13,502 nt of DNA from an uncultured Ruminococcus sp. (lineage in GTDB: Bacteria > Bacillota > Clostridia > Oscillospirales > Ruminococcaceae). Of the stretch, positions 1-7,166 are shown piece by piece (within the stretch, counting starts at the first letter, position 1; the number at the start of each line of letters is the position of its first letter). The notes beneath the pieces were generated by a model. The model searched no databases and was not told where the DNA came from. It saw only the letters and a program-made list of their open reading frames with translations. Location: NCBI GenBank assembly GCA_900553675.1, contig USEH01000042.1:1-13502 (forward strand). Direction: 5' to 3'. The position numbers and the translations under genes are program-made.

Positions 1-1193
1 ACCAGCAGCGCGCCCTTGGGCAGCTTGGCGCCGATGGCGGCGTATTTATCAGGGTCATGCAGGAAGTCCACGATTTCGGTGAGGGCTTCCTTGGCTTCAT
101 CCTGGCCGGCCACGTCCTTGAAGGTTTTGCCGGTCTGGGCTTCGATATAGATTTTCGCGTTGGCCTTGCCCAGGGTCAGGGCGTTGGTGCCGCCCATCCG
201 CTTGCTCATGCCCCGCATGATGAACTGCCACATGATGGCAAAGAACGCGATGGGCAGCACAAAGGACACCAGGAAGCTCAGCAGCGGAGAGGCCTGGGTG
301 GGAATGGCGGCGGAGAAGCGCACGCCATATTTCTCCAACAGGCTCGTCAGATCGTTATCCCAGGGCCACACGCCGGTTTTGAAATACGGCTTGTCTGTGG
401 GCAGGATAGCCGCCATCTTTTCGATATCCTCGGTGTTTTCGTCCTGCAAAACGTCGATAGCGTCGTCGACCGTTACGATACCAACCAAGCGGTTTTCGCC
501 GTCCACAACAGGAAGCGCCAGAAGGTCGTACTTTGCAAGAGTTGCCGCGACCTCCTCTTTATCGTCCTTGGTTTTAACGCTGATGATGTTTTCGCTCATC
601 AAATCCTCGATTTTGGTGTCGTCCTGTGCGGTTATAAGGTCGGAAAGCGAGATTACGCCGATAAGCTTTCGCGCCTCGGTTACATAGCAGGTGTAAATAG
701 TCTCTTTTGCAACGCCGACCTGACGGATTTTTTGGATTGCCTGCCCGACTGTCATGCCCTTGTTCAGATACACAAACTCCGGCGTCATAAGGCTTCCTGC
801 ACTGTCGTCGGGATAGGCAAGCAGCTCGTTTATCTGCCGCCTTGTCGCCTCGTCGGTGTTCTTTAATACACGCGATACGACGTTTGCGGGCATCTCCTCG
901 ATGATGTCAACGGTATCGTCTAAGAACAGCTGGTCTACCATCTCTCTTATTTCGCGGTCGGAAAACGCCATTATCAGCTGCTCCTGCTGGTCTGAGTCGA
1001 GGTAGGCAAAGGTCTCCGCCGCAAGCTCCTTGGGGAGAAGACGGAAAAGTATGGGGATGTCGCGCGGTTCGGCTTCGTCGAATATTGCCGCAATGTCCGT
1101 CGGGTTCATTTCGTTCATTATCAGCTTCAGCTCGGCAAACTTACGCTGGTTCAACAGCTTGATAACGATATCAAATACAGTTGTTTTTTCCAT
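1..1193 (-). CDS. MgtE N-terminal/CBS region fused in frame to FtsH (partial, runs off window)
   Basis: The frame is open from the ATG at 1193 to the window edge (397 codons seen). Residues 1 to about 125 read as the MgtE N-terminal helical domain (start MEKTTVFDIVIKLLNQRK) and about 126-255 as a CBS pair, both cytoplasmic Mg2+ sensors of the MgtE transporter; the run DKPYFKTG near residue 270 is where MgtE normally enters its membrane domain. Instead, from about residue 278 the protein reads as FtsH: end of the extracytoplasmic domain, one membrane helix (about 304-326), RMGG linker and the start of the AAA domain (KTFKDVAGQDEAKEAL, then LPKGALLV) just before Walker A. All five MgtE membrane helices are absent, and the sensor would precede a single membrane pass, putting it on the wrong side if AAA is cytoplasmic. 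G+C falls from about 65% (1-60) to 50% (421-480). I see the fusion; an assembly chimera is the likelier reading. Start chosen by the GGAGG at 1201-1205. Confidence 0.8.
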   Translation of the reverse strand, partial: MEKTTVFDIVIKLLNQRKFAELKLIMNEMNPTDIAAIFDEAEPRDIPILFRLLPKELAAETFAYLDSDQQEQLIMAFSDREIREMVDQLFLDDTVDIIEEMPANVVSRVLKNTDEATRRQINELLAYPDDSAGSLMTPEFVYLNKGMTVGQAIQKIRQVGVAKETIYTCYVTEARKLIGVISLSDLITAQDDTKIEDLMSENIISVKTKDDKEEVAATLAKYDLLALPVVDGENRLVGIVTVDDAIDVLQDENTEDIEKMAAILPTDKPYFKTGVWPWDNDLTSLLEKYGVRFSAAIPTQASPLLSFLVSFVLPIAFFAIMWQFIMRGMSKRMGGTNALTLGKANAKIYIEAQTGKTFKDVAGQDEAKEALTEIVDFLHDPDKYAAIGAKLPKGALL

Positions 1194-1200
1194 TTTTTAA

Positions 1201-1286
1201 CCTCCAATCTTTTTAATTGGAGGGAAGCGCTCAATCCGGGAAACAGGCAAATAAGATTGCCGTCACCCAATAAAGGGCTTTCCCTC
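1201..1286 (-). promoter_or_regulatory. SD-sequestering hairpin with competing leader pairing upstream of the MgtE-like gene
   Basis: On the minus strand CCTCCAAT (1223-1216) pairs perfectly with ATTGGAGG (1208-1201) across a 7-nt loop. The 3' arm contains the GGAGG that serves the ATG at 1193, so the hairpin would block initiation. The same 5' arm can pair instead with a segment inside the upstream leader ORF: GCTTCCCTC (1228-1220) with GAGGGAAAGC (1286-1277), leaving one bulged A. The two pairings exclude each other, as in translational attenuators. The leader ORF stop (1233-1231) lies 7 nt before the 5' arm, so a ribosome ending there could also open the hairpin. I see no M-box-like leader. 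Pairings are seen; the regulatory role is inferred. Confidence 0.6.
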
Positions 1287-1317
1287 GCGGCTTGGTACTG
1301 TTACTGCCTGAATCCAT
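1231..1317 (-). CDS. 28-aa leader peptide upstream of the MgtE-like gene
   Basis: A short ORF (ATG 1317, TGA 1233-1231) is preceded by AAGGAG (1331-1326) with an 8-nt spacer. The peptide begins MDSGSNSTKPRGKALYW and ends with a hydrophobic stretch VTAILFACFPD. It lies between the promoter at 1371-1399 and the MgtE-like gene, and its coding sequence contains one half of the alternative pairing described for 1201-1286. This arrangement fits a regulatory uORF, possibly one whose translation senses Mg2+ or the ribosome state, as leader ORFs of Mg2+ transporters do elsewhere. I recognise no homolog; it could also be a chance ORF, but the SD, position and overlap with the RNA structure argue for function. 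Confidence 0.5.
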   Translation of the reverse strand: MDSGSNSTKPRGKALYWVTAILFACFPD

Positions 1318-1370
1318 GATTTTCACTCCTTGTTTTAAACGATTTGTCTGCAATAACTGACTGTCTTATT

Positions 1371-1399
1371 ATTTTACAACACTTTACCCGCCGTGTCAA
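1371..1399 (-). promoter_or_regulatory. Sigma-70-type promoter for leader ORF and MgtE-like gene
   Basis: On the minus strand TTGACA (1399-1394), 17 nt, TAAAAT (1376-1371). Transcription would start near 1364, giving a leader of about 45 nt before the leader ORF and about 170 nt before the main ATG. Confidence 0.75.
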
Positions 1400-1474
1400 G
1401 AATATTGTGGGCGTAATTTTCTGATATAAACATATGAAACTATTTTTCTGCGGAATTATCCCTTATATTTTATA

Positions 1475-1503
1475 TTGAATACAGCGCTCTTACCTGCTAT
1501 AAT
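1475..1503 (+). promoter_or_regulatory. Extended -10 promoter for the GH2 gene
   Basis: TTGAAT (1475-1480), 17 nt, TATAAT (1498-1503), with TG at 1495-1496 forming an extended -10. The GH2 start at 1569 has AAAGGA at 1552-1557. No clear operator dyad is seen next to it. Confidence 0.75.
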
Positions 1504-1568
1504 TGTCTTGTAGAATATAGCAGACTGCGTTATAGACGCGGCTCTGCTCGGAAAGGACAGATTTTGAC

Positions 1569-4500
1569 ATGACAAAACAGCTCTTCAATTCGGGATGGAG
1601 TTTTGCTCTTAAAAAAATCGGCGAAAAGCCGGAAGCGGGCGACTATCGTCCGGTGGACATTCCGCACGACTGGCTGATTCACAACACCCGTGCGCTTTAT
1701 GCCGATGGCGACGGCTGCTATAAAAAAATATTCACCGTAAACGAGATAGAGGGCAGGGTATATATCCTGCGGTTCGACGGCGTTTATATGGACTCAGAAA
1801 TCCTTCTCAACGGCGAAAGAATATTTGAGTGGAAGTATGGCTATACAACCTTCGACGTCGAGCTAAAAGGCTTGCGTGAGGGGGAAAACGTAATCGAGGT
1901 GATAGTTCATCACAAGTCCCCCAACACCCGCTGGTATTCCGGCGCGGGCATTTTCAGAAATGTCTGGCTGACCGTTTCGGGCGAGGATAGAATAGTTCCC
2001 GACGGCACCTATTTCTGCGCCGATTTGGACGGCGACAGGTGGGCGGTCGGAATAGATACCGAAGCTGTCGGCTCGGGCGAGGCTGTAATCCGTCACACTC
2101 TTTCAGACAGAGAGGGTCACACCGTTAAGACGGCGGAGAAGCCCTGCGTTCTTACTTCTGAGGTCGCGCGCGTTAATCAGAGTTTTTGGGTGGATAACAT
2201 CCGCTGCTGGGACATCGACGACCCATATCTTTACACCCTTAAAACCGAAGTCATCAAAGGCGGCGAAAGCGTTTATGAGAGAGTGGAGCGCGTCGGCTTC
2301 AAGACGGTCAAGTTCACCACCGACGACGGCTTCTTCTTAAACGGCAGGTGGGTTAAGATTCACGGCGCTTGTATGCACCACGACATGGGAGCGTTAGGCT
2401 CGGCAGTCAACAAAAACGCTATCCGCCGCCAGCTTGAAATTATGAAGGGGATGGGCGTAAACTCAATCCGCACATCTCACAACCCTCCCGCGCCGGAGCT
2501 TATGGAGCTGGCTGACGAAATGGGTATTATGATAGACTCCGAAGCCTTTGATATGTGGGAGCTTAAAAAGACCGACTACGACTATGCCCGCTTCTTTAAG
2601 GAGTGGCACGAGCGGGACGTGCGCAGCTGGGTTCGCCGCGACCGTAATCACGCCAGCGTTATCATGTGGAGCATTGGCAACGAGATATACGACACCCACG
2701 CCTCGCCCCACGGAGTTGAAATCACCGAGGAGCTAAAGCGGTGCGTGCGGATCGACGATTACAACGTCAAATTCCCAGTAACAATCGGCTCGAACTATAT
2801 GCAGTGGGAGGGTGCGCAGAACTGCGCTGAGCATATCGACACCGTCGGCTACAATTACACCGAGCGGCTTTACGACGAGCATCATGCCAAGCACCCAGAT
2901 TGGATAATATACGGCAGTGAGACTGCTTCCACCATTCAGTCGCGCGGGGTATACCACTTCCCGGCGGCAAAGCTTGGCACCACTCACGACGATCACCAGT
3001 GCTCATCACTTATGAACTGCGCCACCGGCTGGGGCTCGGTCAGCGCGGAATACAATATCACTCAGGACAGAAACCACAAATTCTGCCTGGGTCAGTATAT
3101 CTGGACGGCGTTTGACTACATCGGCGAGCCTACGCCCTACTGGACAAAGAACTCCTACTTCGGTCATATCGACACCGCAGGATTCCCCAAGGACACCTAC
3201 TACGCCTACCACGCCGAGTGGCTGGGCGATAAGGCGGAGCCGTTTGTTCACCTTTTGCCCCACTGGGACTTTAACGAGGGTCAGCTGATTGACATTTTCA
3301 TATTCTCAAACTGCCATAAGTCCGAGCTGTTTGTAAACGGCGTTTCAAAGGGCGAGTATGTCCACAACCATGTTGACGGCACCGAGCTTTCGGGTCGTTG
3401 GCAGATACCGTATGAAAAGGGCGAGATCAAGGCTGTCGGCTACGACGAAAACGGCGTTAAGGTGTGCGAGCAGGTGAAATATTCCTTCGGAGACCCTGCC
3501 GAAATCGTCCTTACCCCATCCAAGACCGAGCTTAAAGCCGACGGCGAGGATATGATTTTTGTTGAGATTTCCATGGCTGACGACAAGGGACACCCGGTCG
3601 AGAACGCCCGAAACCGCGTGAACGTGACTGTTTCCGGCGCAGGAAGGCTTGTAGGACTTGACAACGGCGACTCCACCGACTACGACCAGTACAAGGGAAC
3701 CAGTCGCAAGCTGTTCAACGGCAAGCTTTTAGCCATGATTGCCGCCAAGGACGTCGCAGGTGAGATAGTTATGAGGGTATCCTCCGTCGGTCTTGATAAT
3801 AAGGTCATAAAGCTTATTGCGGTTCCCGCAGAAATGCGCGATGGGGTATGCTGCACCTTTGAGAACACGCCGAGCGAAGCATCAGACGAGGTTCCGGTAA
3901 GAAAGATAGAGCTTTCGCTTTCGACACAGAGAATCACGCCCGAAACCGGTGTGGCTGAGGCGACTGTGAAGATATATCCCGAAAATTCAACCTTTACCTT
4001 TGACGACATAGAGTTCAAGGCGATTACCGACGCCGGCATAGAGACAAATCTTGCCTCCATCGAAAAGCAGGAGGGCAGGGCGGTCATCACGCCCAAGGGG
4101 GACGGCGAATACAGGCTGCGCGCCTACTGCAAAAACGGCACTCCATATGAAGAGATAATCTCCGAGCTGGAAATTTCAAACCATGGCTTCGGCGCTGCCG
4201 GCTTTAACCCGTATGACGGCATTGTGTGCGCATCGCTTTATTCAGATGCCACCGAGGAGCTGCAAAACGTCTTTGAGGGAGGGGTTCAGACTCTGCGCGA
4301 AGACACCTTTATCGCCTTTAAAAACGTCGATTTCGGAGCTGTCGGTTCAGACGAGGTAAACGTGGGAATATATCTCAACGGCTATGAGCCGATACCGTTT
4401 GAAATCACCGACGGCGAGGGCAGGCTGCTTGGCTCCTACGAATACTTAAAGCAGCCGCGCTGGAATCACTACCAGTATATGATTTGCAAGCTGAGCGAGC

Positions 4501-4946
4501 GTATACGCGGGGTTAAGGACATAAAATTCGTCTTCCACAAGCAGATAAGGTTTAAAGGCTTTGAGTTCATCCGCCCGACAAGGGTTGGCGAGGTTATAAA
4601 GGCTGTAGACAACGACGGCGTTTATGGCGATGCTTTCAGGATTGAGCCTGATTGCATTGCGGAAATCGGGAACAATGTAACCGTAGAGTTTAACGGCTTT
4701 GATTTCGGCGAGGAGGGCATAACCAAGATCACTATCAAGGGCAGAAGCCACAATCCGAACGACACAATTCATGTGCGCTTTGCAACCGAATCGGGCGCGG
4801 ATAATCAGATAGTCGAGTTTGCCGGCTCGGAGGATGTTGTTACAAGAACATTTGAGCTGACAAAGGTTAAGGGCAAGGCGGATTTGAAGCTTGTGTTCCT
4901 GCCGGGATGTAAGTTTGATTTGTATGAGATTGTGATTGACAGATAA
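1569..4946 (+). CDS. Glycoside hydrolase family 2 enzyme, beta-galactosidase type, with C-terminal carbohydrate-binding-like domains
   Basis: The 1125-aa protein has the GH2 order: sugar-binding jelly roll (about 1-140; IPHDW at 31-35), immunoglobulin-like domain (about 140-250), TIM barrel (about 251-560), then further beta domains. In the barrel WSIGNE gives the acid/base Glu372 and YGSE the nucleophile Glu451; HGACMHHDMGALGSA and RTSHNPP (301-307) are typical barrel motifs. A DUF4982-like and an Ig-like GH2 C-terminal domain (about 560-755) follow. Two stretches (about 877-1003 and 1008-1125) look like related CBM6/malectin-type beta-sandwiches, with FKNVDFG against FNGFDFG and DIKFVF against DLKLVF. 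There is no signal peptide, so it should act in the cytoplasm on imported galactosides; beta-galactosidase is most likely, but beta-glucuronidase or another GH2 activity cannot be excluded. It is monocistronic, with its own promoter and terminator. Confidence 0.9.
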   Translation: MTKQLFNSGWSFALKKIGEKPEAGDYRPVDIPHDWLIHNTRALYADGDGCYKKIFTVNEIEGRVYILRFDGVYMDSEILLNGERIFEWKYGYTTFDVELKGLREGENVIEVIVHHKSPNTRWYSGAGIFRNVWLTVSGEDRIVPDGTYFCADLDGDRWAVGIDTEAVGSGEAVIRHTLSDREGHTVKTAEKPCVLTSEVARVNQSFWVDNIRCWDIDDPYLYTLKTEVIKGGESVYERVERVGFKTVKFTTDDGFFLNGRWVKIHGACMHHDMGALGSAVNKNAIRRQLEIMKGMGVNSIRTSHNPPAPELMELADEMGIMIDSEAFDMWELKKTDYDYARFFKEWHERDVRSWVRRDRNHASVIMWSIGNEIYDTHASPHGVEITEELKRCVRIDDYNVKFPVTIGSNYMQWEGAQNCAEHIDTVGYNYTERLYDEHHAKHPDWIIYGSETASTIQSRGVYHFPAAKLGTTHDDHQCSSLMNCATGWGSVSAEYNITQDRNHKFCLGQYIWTAFDYIGEPTPYWTKNSYFGHIDTAGFPKDTYYAYHAEWLGDKAEPFVHLLPHWDFNEGQLIDIFIFSNCHKSELFVNGVSKGEYVHNHVDGTELSGRWQIPYEKGEIKAVGYDENGVKVCEQVKYSFGDPAEIVLTPSKTELKADGEDMIFVEISMADDKGHPVENARNRVNVTVSGAGRLVGLDNGDSTDYDQYKGTSRKLFNGKLLAMIAAKDVAGEIVMRVSSVGLDNKVIKLIAVPAEMRDGVCCTFENTPSEASDEVPVRKIELSLSTQRITPETGVAEATVKIYPENSTFTFDDIEFKAITDAGIETNLASIEKQEGRAVITPKGDGEYRLRAYCKNGTPYEEIISELEISNHGFGAAGFNPYDGIVCASLYSDATEELQNVFEGGVQTLREDTFIAFKNVDFGAVGSDEVNVGIYLNGYEPIPFEITDGEGRLLGSYEYLKQPRWNHYQYMICKLSERIRGVKDIKFVFHKQIRFKGFEFIRPTRVGEVIKAVDNDGVYGDAFRIEPDCIAEIGNNVTVEFNGFDFGEEGITKITIKGRSHNPNDTIHVRFATESGADNQIVEFAGSEDVVTRTFELTKVKGKADLKLVFLPGCKFDLYEIVIDR

Positions 4947-4998
4947 GGGGACGGCTGATTTTAGCCGCTGTGGAATGTCTTTCCTTGGAAAATTGTTT

Positions 4999-5034
4999 GA
5001 GGTATGTACAGATTTCTGCACATACCTCTTTTTC
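4999..5034 (+). terminator. Intrinsic terminator after the GH2 gene
   Basis: GAGGTATGT (4999-5007) pairs with ACATACCTC (5020-5028), followed by TTTTTC. The loop contains CAGATTTCTG, whose ends can pair further. The loop/core is almost the same as in the terminator at 7906-7946. Confidence 0.85.
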
Positions 5035-5051
5035 TCGATATATGAGATTTG

Positions 5052-5498
5052 CTACAGCAATATGTATCCCAGCGCGACAAGCAGCTTGATATCCGCCTTG
5101 TTTTTATACAGTGTAAACAGCATTAAGAGTATCAGCAGGCTGTCGGTGTCGAGCTTGCCCGCTTCTCCGAGGAGACTTTTAAATATCTCGGAAACCGAGA
5201 ATCCGGTGTTCATAAGATTTCCTCCGTGGTATGTCTGTCCCGCGGGCTGTGCAGCCCTTGAATGCTCCTGAGGGCGACTTCCTCCCTGACTGCCATGGTT
5301 CGGGCTTCCTGCACCCTGTCTGCTGTTATTGTTATTATTATTGCCCATGGAACGATTGCCATGTCCCGAATTCTGGGACTCCGTGCTTGGCTGAGCTACC
5401 ATCGACCGCGAGCGCTTTTGCATTTCGCGCAGGCGTTCGAGTGCCTCCTCCTGCATTTTATTGAACTCCTCGGGGCTTGTGCTGTTGTTGGCTGGCAA
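5052..5498 (-). CDS. Unrecognised protein with Asn/Gly/Ser-rich centre and hydrophobic C-terminal helices
   Basis: This 148-aa protein is the last gene of a three-gene minus-strand operon, 33 nt after its neighbour. It has a charged helical N-terminus (EEFNKMQEEALERLREMQKR, about residues 10-29), a low-complexity middle rich in Asn, Gly, Ser and Gln with a run of six Asn (about 53-58), and a C-terminus (about 95-148) with SEIFKSLLG and a hydrophobic helix LLILLMLFTLYKN followed by IKLLVALGYILL. The longest frame starts at TTG 5498 with AAAGGA 12 nt upstream; an ATG at 5456 (residue 15) has GAGGAG at a 9-nt distance and is an equally good start. The C-terminus could be membrane-bound or an amphipathic helical hairpin. 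I recognise no function. Confidence 0.7.
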   Translation of the reverse strand: MPANNSTSPEEFNKMQEEALERLREMQKRSRSMVAQPSTESQNSGHGNRSMGNNNNNNSRQGAGSPNHGSQGGSRPQEHSRAAQPAGQTYHGGNLMNTGFSVSEIFKSLLGEAGKLDTDSLLILLMLFTLYKNKADIKLLVALGYILL

Positions 5499-5531
5499 GG
5501 CTTATATCAGTCCTTTCGTTGGATTTTCCTA

Positions 5532-6041
5532 TCAGATGATTCCGCTTGCTTTTATCAGCGGGATGAGGTTTAAAAGCCGCAGGATTTTAATTGCGCTGTC
5601 TGCCCGCGCCTGCTTTTTTGCACTTAAAAGCGGCTTTAAGGCAAGGATAAAGCGGATGTTCTCGTCGTCCGAGCCGCTGTTTTTAAGTGTACCGGCAAGG
5701 CTTGCAAGCTTGGCGATATCTAAGTTACCAAAGAGATCGCCGGAGTCGGGCGGCGATGACTGCTGTGAGCCGCCCCCTCCTAAAAGCTGTGCAAGGGCGT
5801 TTCCCACATTTGTGGACGCACCTGCACCCGTTGATGCTCCCGCGCCGGAAAACTGATTCATCCCGCCAAAGGACGGCTGGGCGGCATTGTTCGCCCCGAA
5901 TGAGCCGTTTGCAGAGCCGGGGTCTTCGCCGGTCGTCGGGGAATCAGGGGACAGTCCGAGCATGGCTGCAAGCTCTGAAATCTGCTTCATGCTTTCCTCA
6001 TCCTGAAGTATATTCTGAATTTTTCCGGCAAGATCGTCCAT
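5532..6041 (-). CDS. Unrecognised helical protein with Gly/Ser/Asn-rich linker
   Basis: This 169-aa middle gene of the minus-strand operon starts at ATG 6041 with GAAAGGA 9 nt upstream. Residues 1-32 form a predicted helical segment (MDDLAGKIQNILQDEESM, then ISELAAMLGL). Residues about 33-100 are low complexity (Gly, Ser, Asn, Ala, Pro). Residues about 105-169 are helical again, with an ILALKPLLS motif, a basic stretch KKQAR and a hydrophobic helix KILRLLNLIPLIKASG. The plan of short N-terminal helix, disordered linker and hydrophobic C-terminal helices matches the next gene, suggesting partners in one complex. No family is recognised; a role in the cell envelope or in sporulation would be speculation. 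Confidence 0.75.
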   Translation of the reverse strand: MDDLAGKIQNILQDEESMKQISELAAMLGLSPDSPTTGEDPGSANGSFGANNAAQPSFGGMNQFSGAGASTGAGASTNVGNALAQLLGGGGSQQSSPPDSGDLFGNLDIAKLASLAGTLKNSGSDDENIRFILALKPLLSAKKQARADSAIKILRLLNLIPLIKASGII

Positions 6042-6098
6042 ATTGGCTTTGTCCTTTCTGCTGATATCTCTGCGCCTGCCTGAGTGATACGGTTTAGC

Positions 6099-6335
6099 TT
6101 ATCCGAAAATCTTTTTCATAAGCTCCTTGGCTTGAGGACTTGAAAGCACCGCCTGTGCGGTTACGGGATTTGAAAGTGCGGCTGTCAGCTTTGCGGCTTC
6201 GTTTTTGGGGAGAGTCCCTAAAAGCCGGTCGAAGGTTCCTGCCGAAAGCTCATCGCGGAGCTGCTTTTCGCTTACTCCGAGCTTTGCAGAAGCGTTTTTT
6301 ACAAGATAGTTGATTTGATTCTGATTCAGGTTCAT
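6099..6335 (-). CDS. Small unrecognised helical protein, first gene of the minus-strand operon
   Basis: A 78-aa protein starting at ATG 6335 with GGAGG at 6347-6343, 7 nt upstream; a longer in-frame start at 6401 lacks an equally good SD. It begins MNLNQNQINYLVKNASAKLG and ends ELMKKIFG. The sequence looks all-helical and soluble: a segment resembling a degenerate helix-turn-helix or helical bundle (VSEKQLRDELSAGTFDRLL, about 21-39), then Ala-rich helices (about 43-76). It is followed 57 nt later by the 169-aa gene and diverges from the phosphoesterase gene. I do not recognise the family; the co-orientation and similar helical style suggest that the three products work together. Confidence 0.75.
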   Translation of the reverse strand: MNLNQNQINYLVKNASAKLGVSEKQLRDELSAGTFDRLLGTLPKNEAAKLTAALSNPVTAQAVLSSPQAKELMKKIFG

Positions 6336-6415
6336 AAATCTGCCTCCATGTTTGTGGCTTCGACCGTAGTTTTGCACAATATTGCCATGTGATGGCAGCA
6401 ATTTGCGGCGAAGTC

Positions 6416-6444
6416 TTGAAAAAAGTGAAATAATATGTTATGAT
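6416..6444 (+). promoter_or_regulatory. Promoter of the metallophosphoesterase gene
   Basis: TTGAAA (6416-6421), 17 nt, TATGAT (6439-6444), about 40 nt before the ATG at 6485. It lies in the 149-nt divergent gap shared with the minus-strand operon; no equally clear promoter for that operon was found. Confidence 0.7.
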
Positions 6445-6484
6445 ATTCTCAGTATTTGATTGCGGATAAAGGAGCGGGTAGCTT

Positions 6485-6970
6485 ATGCGGATTATAGCTT
6501 TTTCGGACACTCACGGTATGCGCGGCGCAGTCCTTAAGCTGTTTTCGGAAACCTATGACAAGACCGATTTTTATATTTTCTGCGGAGACGGCATACGCGA
6601 TGTTGAATATGCAAAAAAGGAATATCCTGATATAAAGGTAGTTATGGCTCGCGGAAACTGCGATTACACCAGCATCGGAGCGGATGTTGAGCTTTGCGAG
6701 GCTGAGGGCTTTAAGATAGGCGTAACTCACGGTCATATTCACGGCGTGAACTGGGATACCTTTGGTCTTGAAAAGTTAGCGTTTGATAACAAGCTATCGC
6801 TTGTAGTGTACGGTCACACCCACTGCCGCGAATGTTTGTATAAGGACGGCGTTTATTACGTAAATCCCGGAAGCCTTGCTTTGCCGAGGGACGGTATGGG
6901 ACCCTCCTACGCCGCAATAGATATCATTCCGTCGGGGATAATGGTAAGCCACGCCGACTTTGAAAGATAA
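6485..6970 (+). CDS. YfcE/MJ0936-type metallophosphoesterase
   Basis: This 161-aa protein has all motifs of the small calcineurin-like phosphodiesterases: SDTH (Asp8, His10), CGDG (Asp35), ARGNCD (Asn58), THGH (His82) and GHTH (His111, His113), which together bind two metal ions, followed by NPGS (127-130). Length is typical of the YfcE/MJ0936 family. Members hydrolyse phosphodiesters in vitro; the natural substrate is mostly unknown. It is a soluble cytoplasmic protein. AAAGGAG at 6468-6474 sets the start. It has its own promoter and no clear terminator before the leader of the next gene, so some read-through into araD is possible, although 196 nt separate the two. Confidence 0.9.
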   Translation: MRIIAFSDTHGMRGAVLKLFSETYDKTDFYIFCGDGIRDVEYAKKEYPDIKVVMARGNCDYTSIGADVELCEAEGFKIGVTHGHIHGVNWDTFGLEKLAFDNKLSLVVYGHTHCRECLYKDGVYYVNPGSLALPRDGMGPSYAAIDIIPSGIMVSHADFER

Positions 6971-7084
6971 CTTTCTTTGGTATTTTACCCGCTGATTTAT
7001 TATATGCTGATAATAGGTGAAAGTTTACCGGATGCGTTGCGTAAAGTGATGTTTGATGCGCGAGATCTTTGTATAAAAAATAAA

Positions 7085-7132
7085 GCGGCGCTGACGGAAG
7101 TAGGAAAAAACCATCTTCCGAAAAGCTCCGCC
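7085..7132 (+). other. Nested hairpin in the leader of the araD-like gene
   Basis: GGCG (7087-7090) pairs with CGCC (7129-7132), and inside it CGGAAG (7095-7100) with CTTCCG (7115-7120). It lies 35 nt before the araD ATG and about 19 nt before its SD. No T tract follows. It could be a small leader structure or chance; the rest of the 6971-7166 gap shows only AT-rich sequence with weak promoter-like matches. Confidence 0.3.
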
Positions 7133-7166
7133 TGCAATAAAAGAATATTGAAAGGACGTTATTATT

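Noticed and set aside
57..866. Long plus-strand open frame (269 codons) opposite the MgtE/FtsH-like gene
   Set aside because: It is antisense to a gene with clear CBS and FtsH similarity, has no family features and no SD; it is a shadow of the opposite coding strand.
1194..1360. M-box (Mg2+) riboswitch expected before mgtE
   Set aside because: The leader is short and shows no conserved M-box segments that I can recognise; only the leader ORF and the hairpins described are present.
5320..5350. Run of AAT/AAC codons (six Asn) in the 148-aa gene as a phase-variation tract
   Set aside because: The run mixes codons and is short; a change in units would keep frame, so no on/off switch is expected.
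6336..6401. Upstream in-frame start at 6401 for the 78-aa gene
   Set aside because: The ATG at 6335 has a strong GGAGG at 7 nt; the upstream extension lies in the divergent promoter gap.
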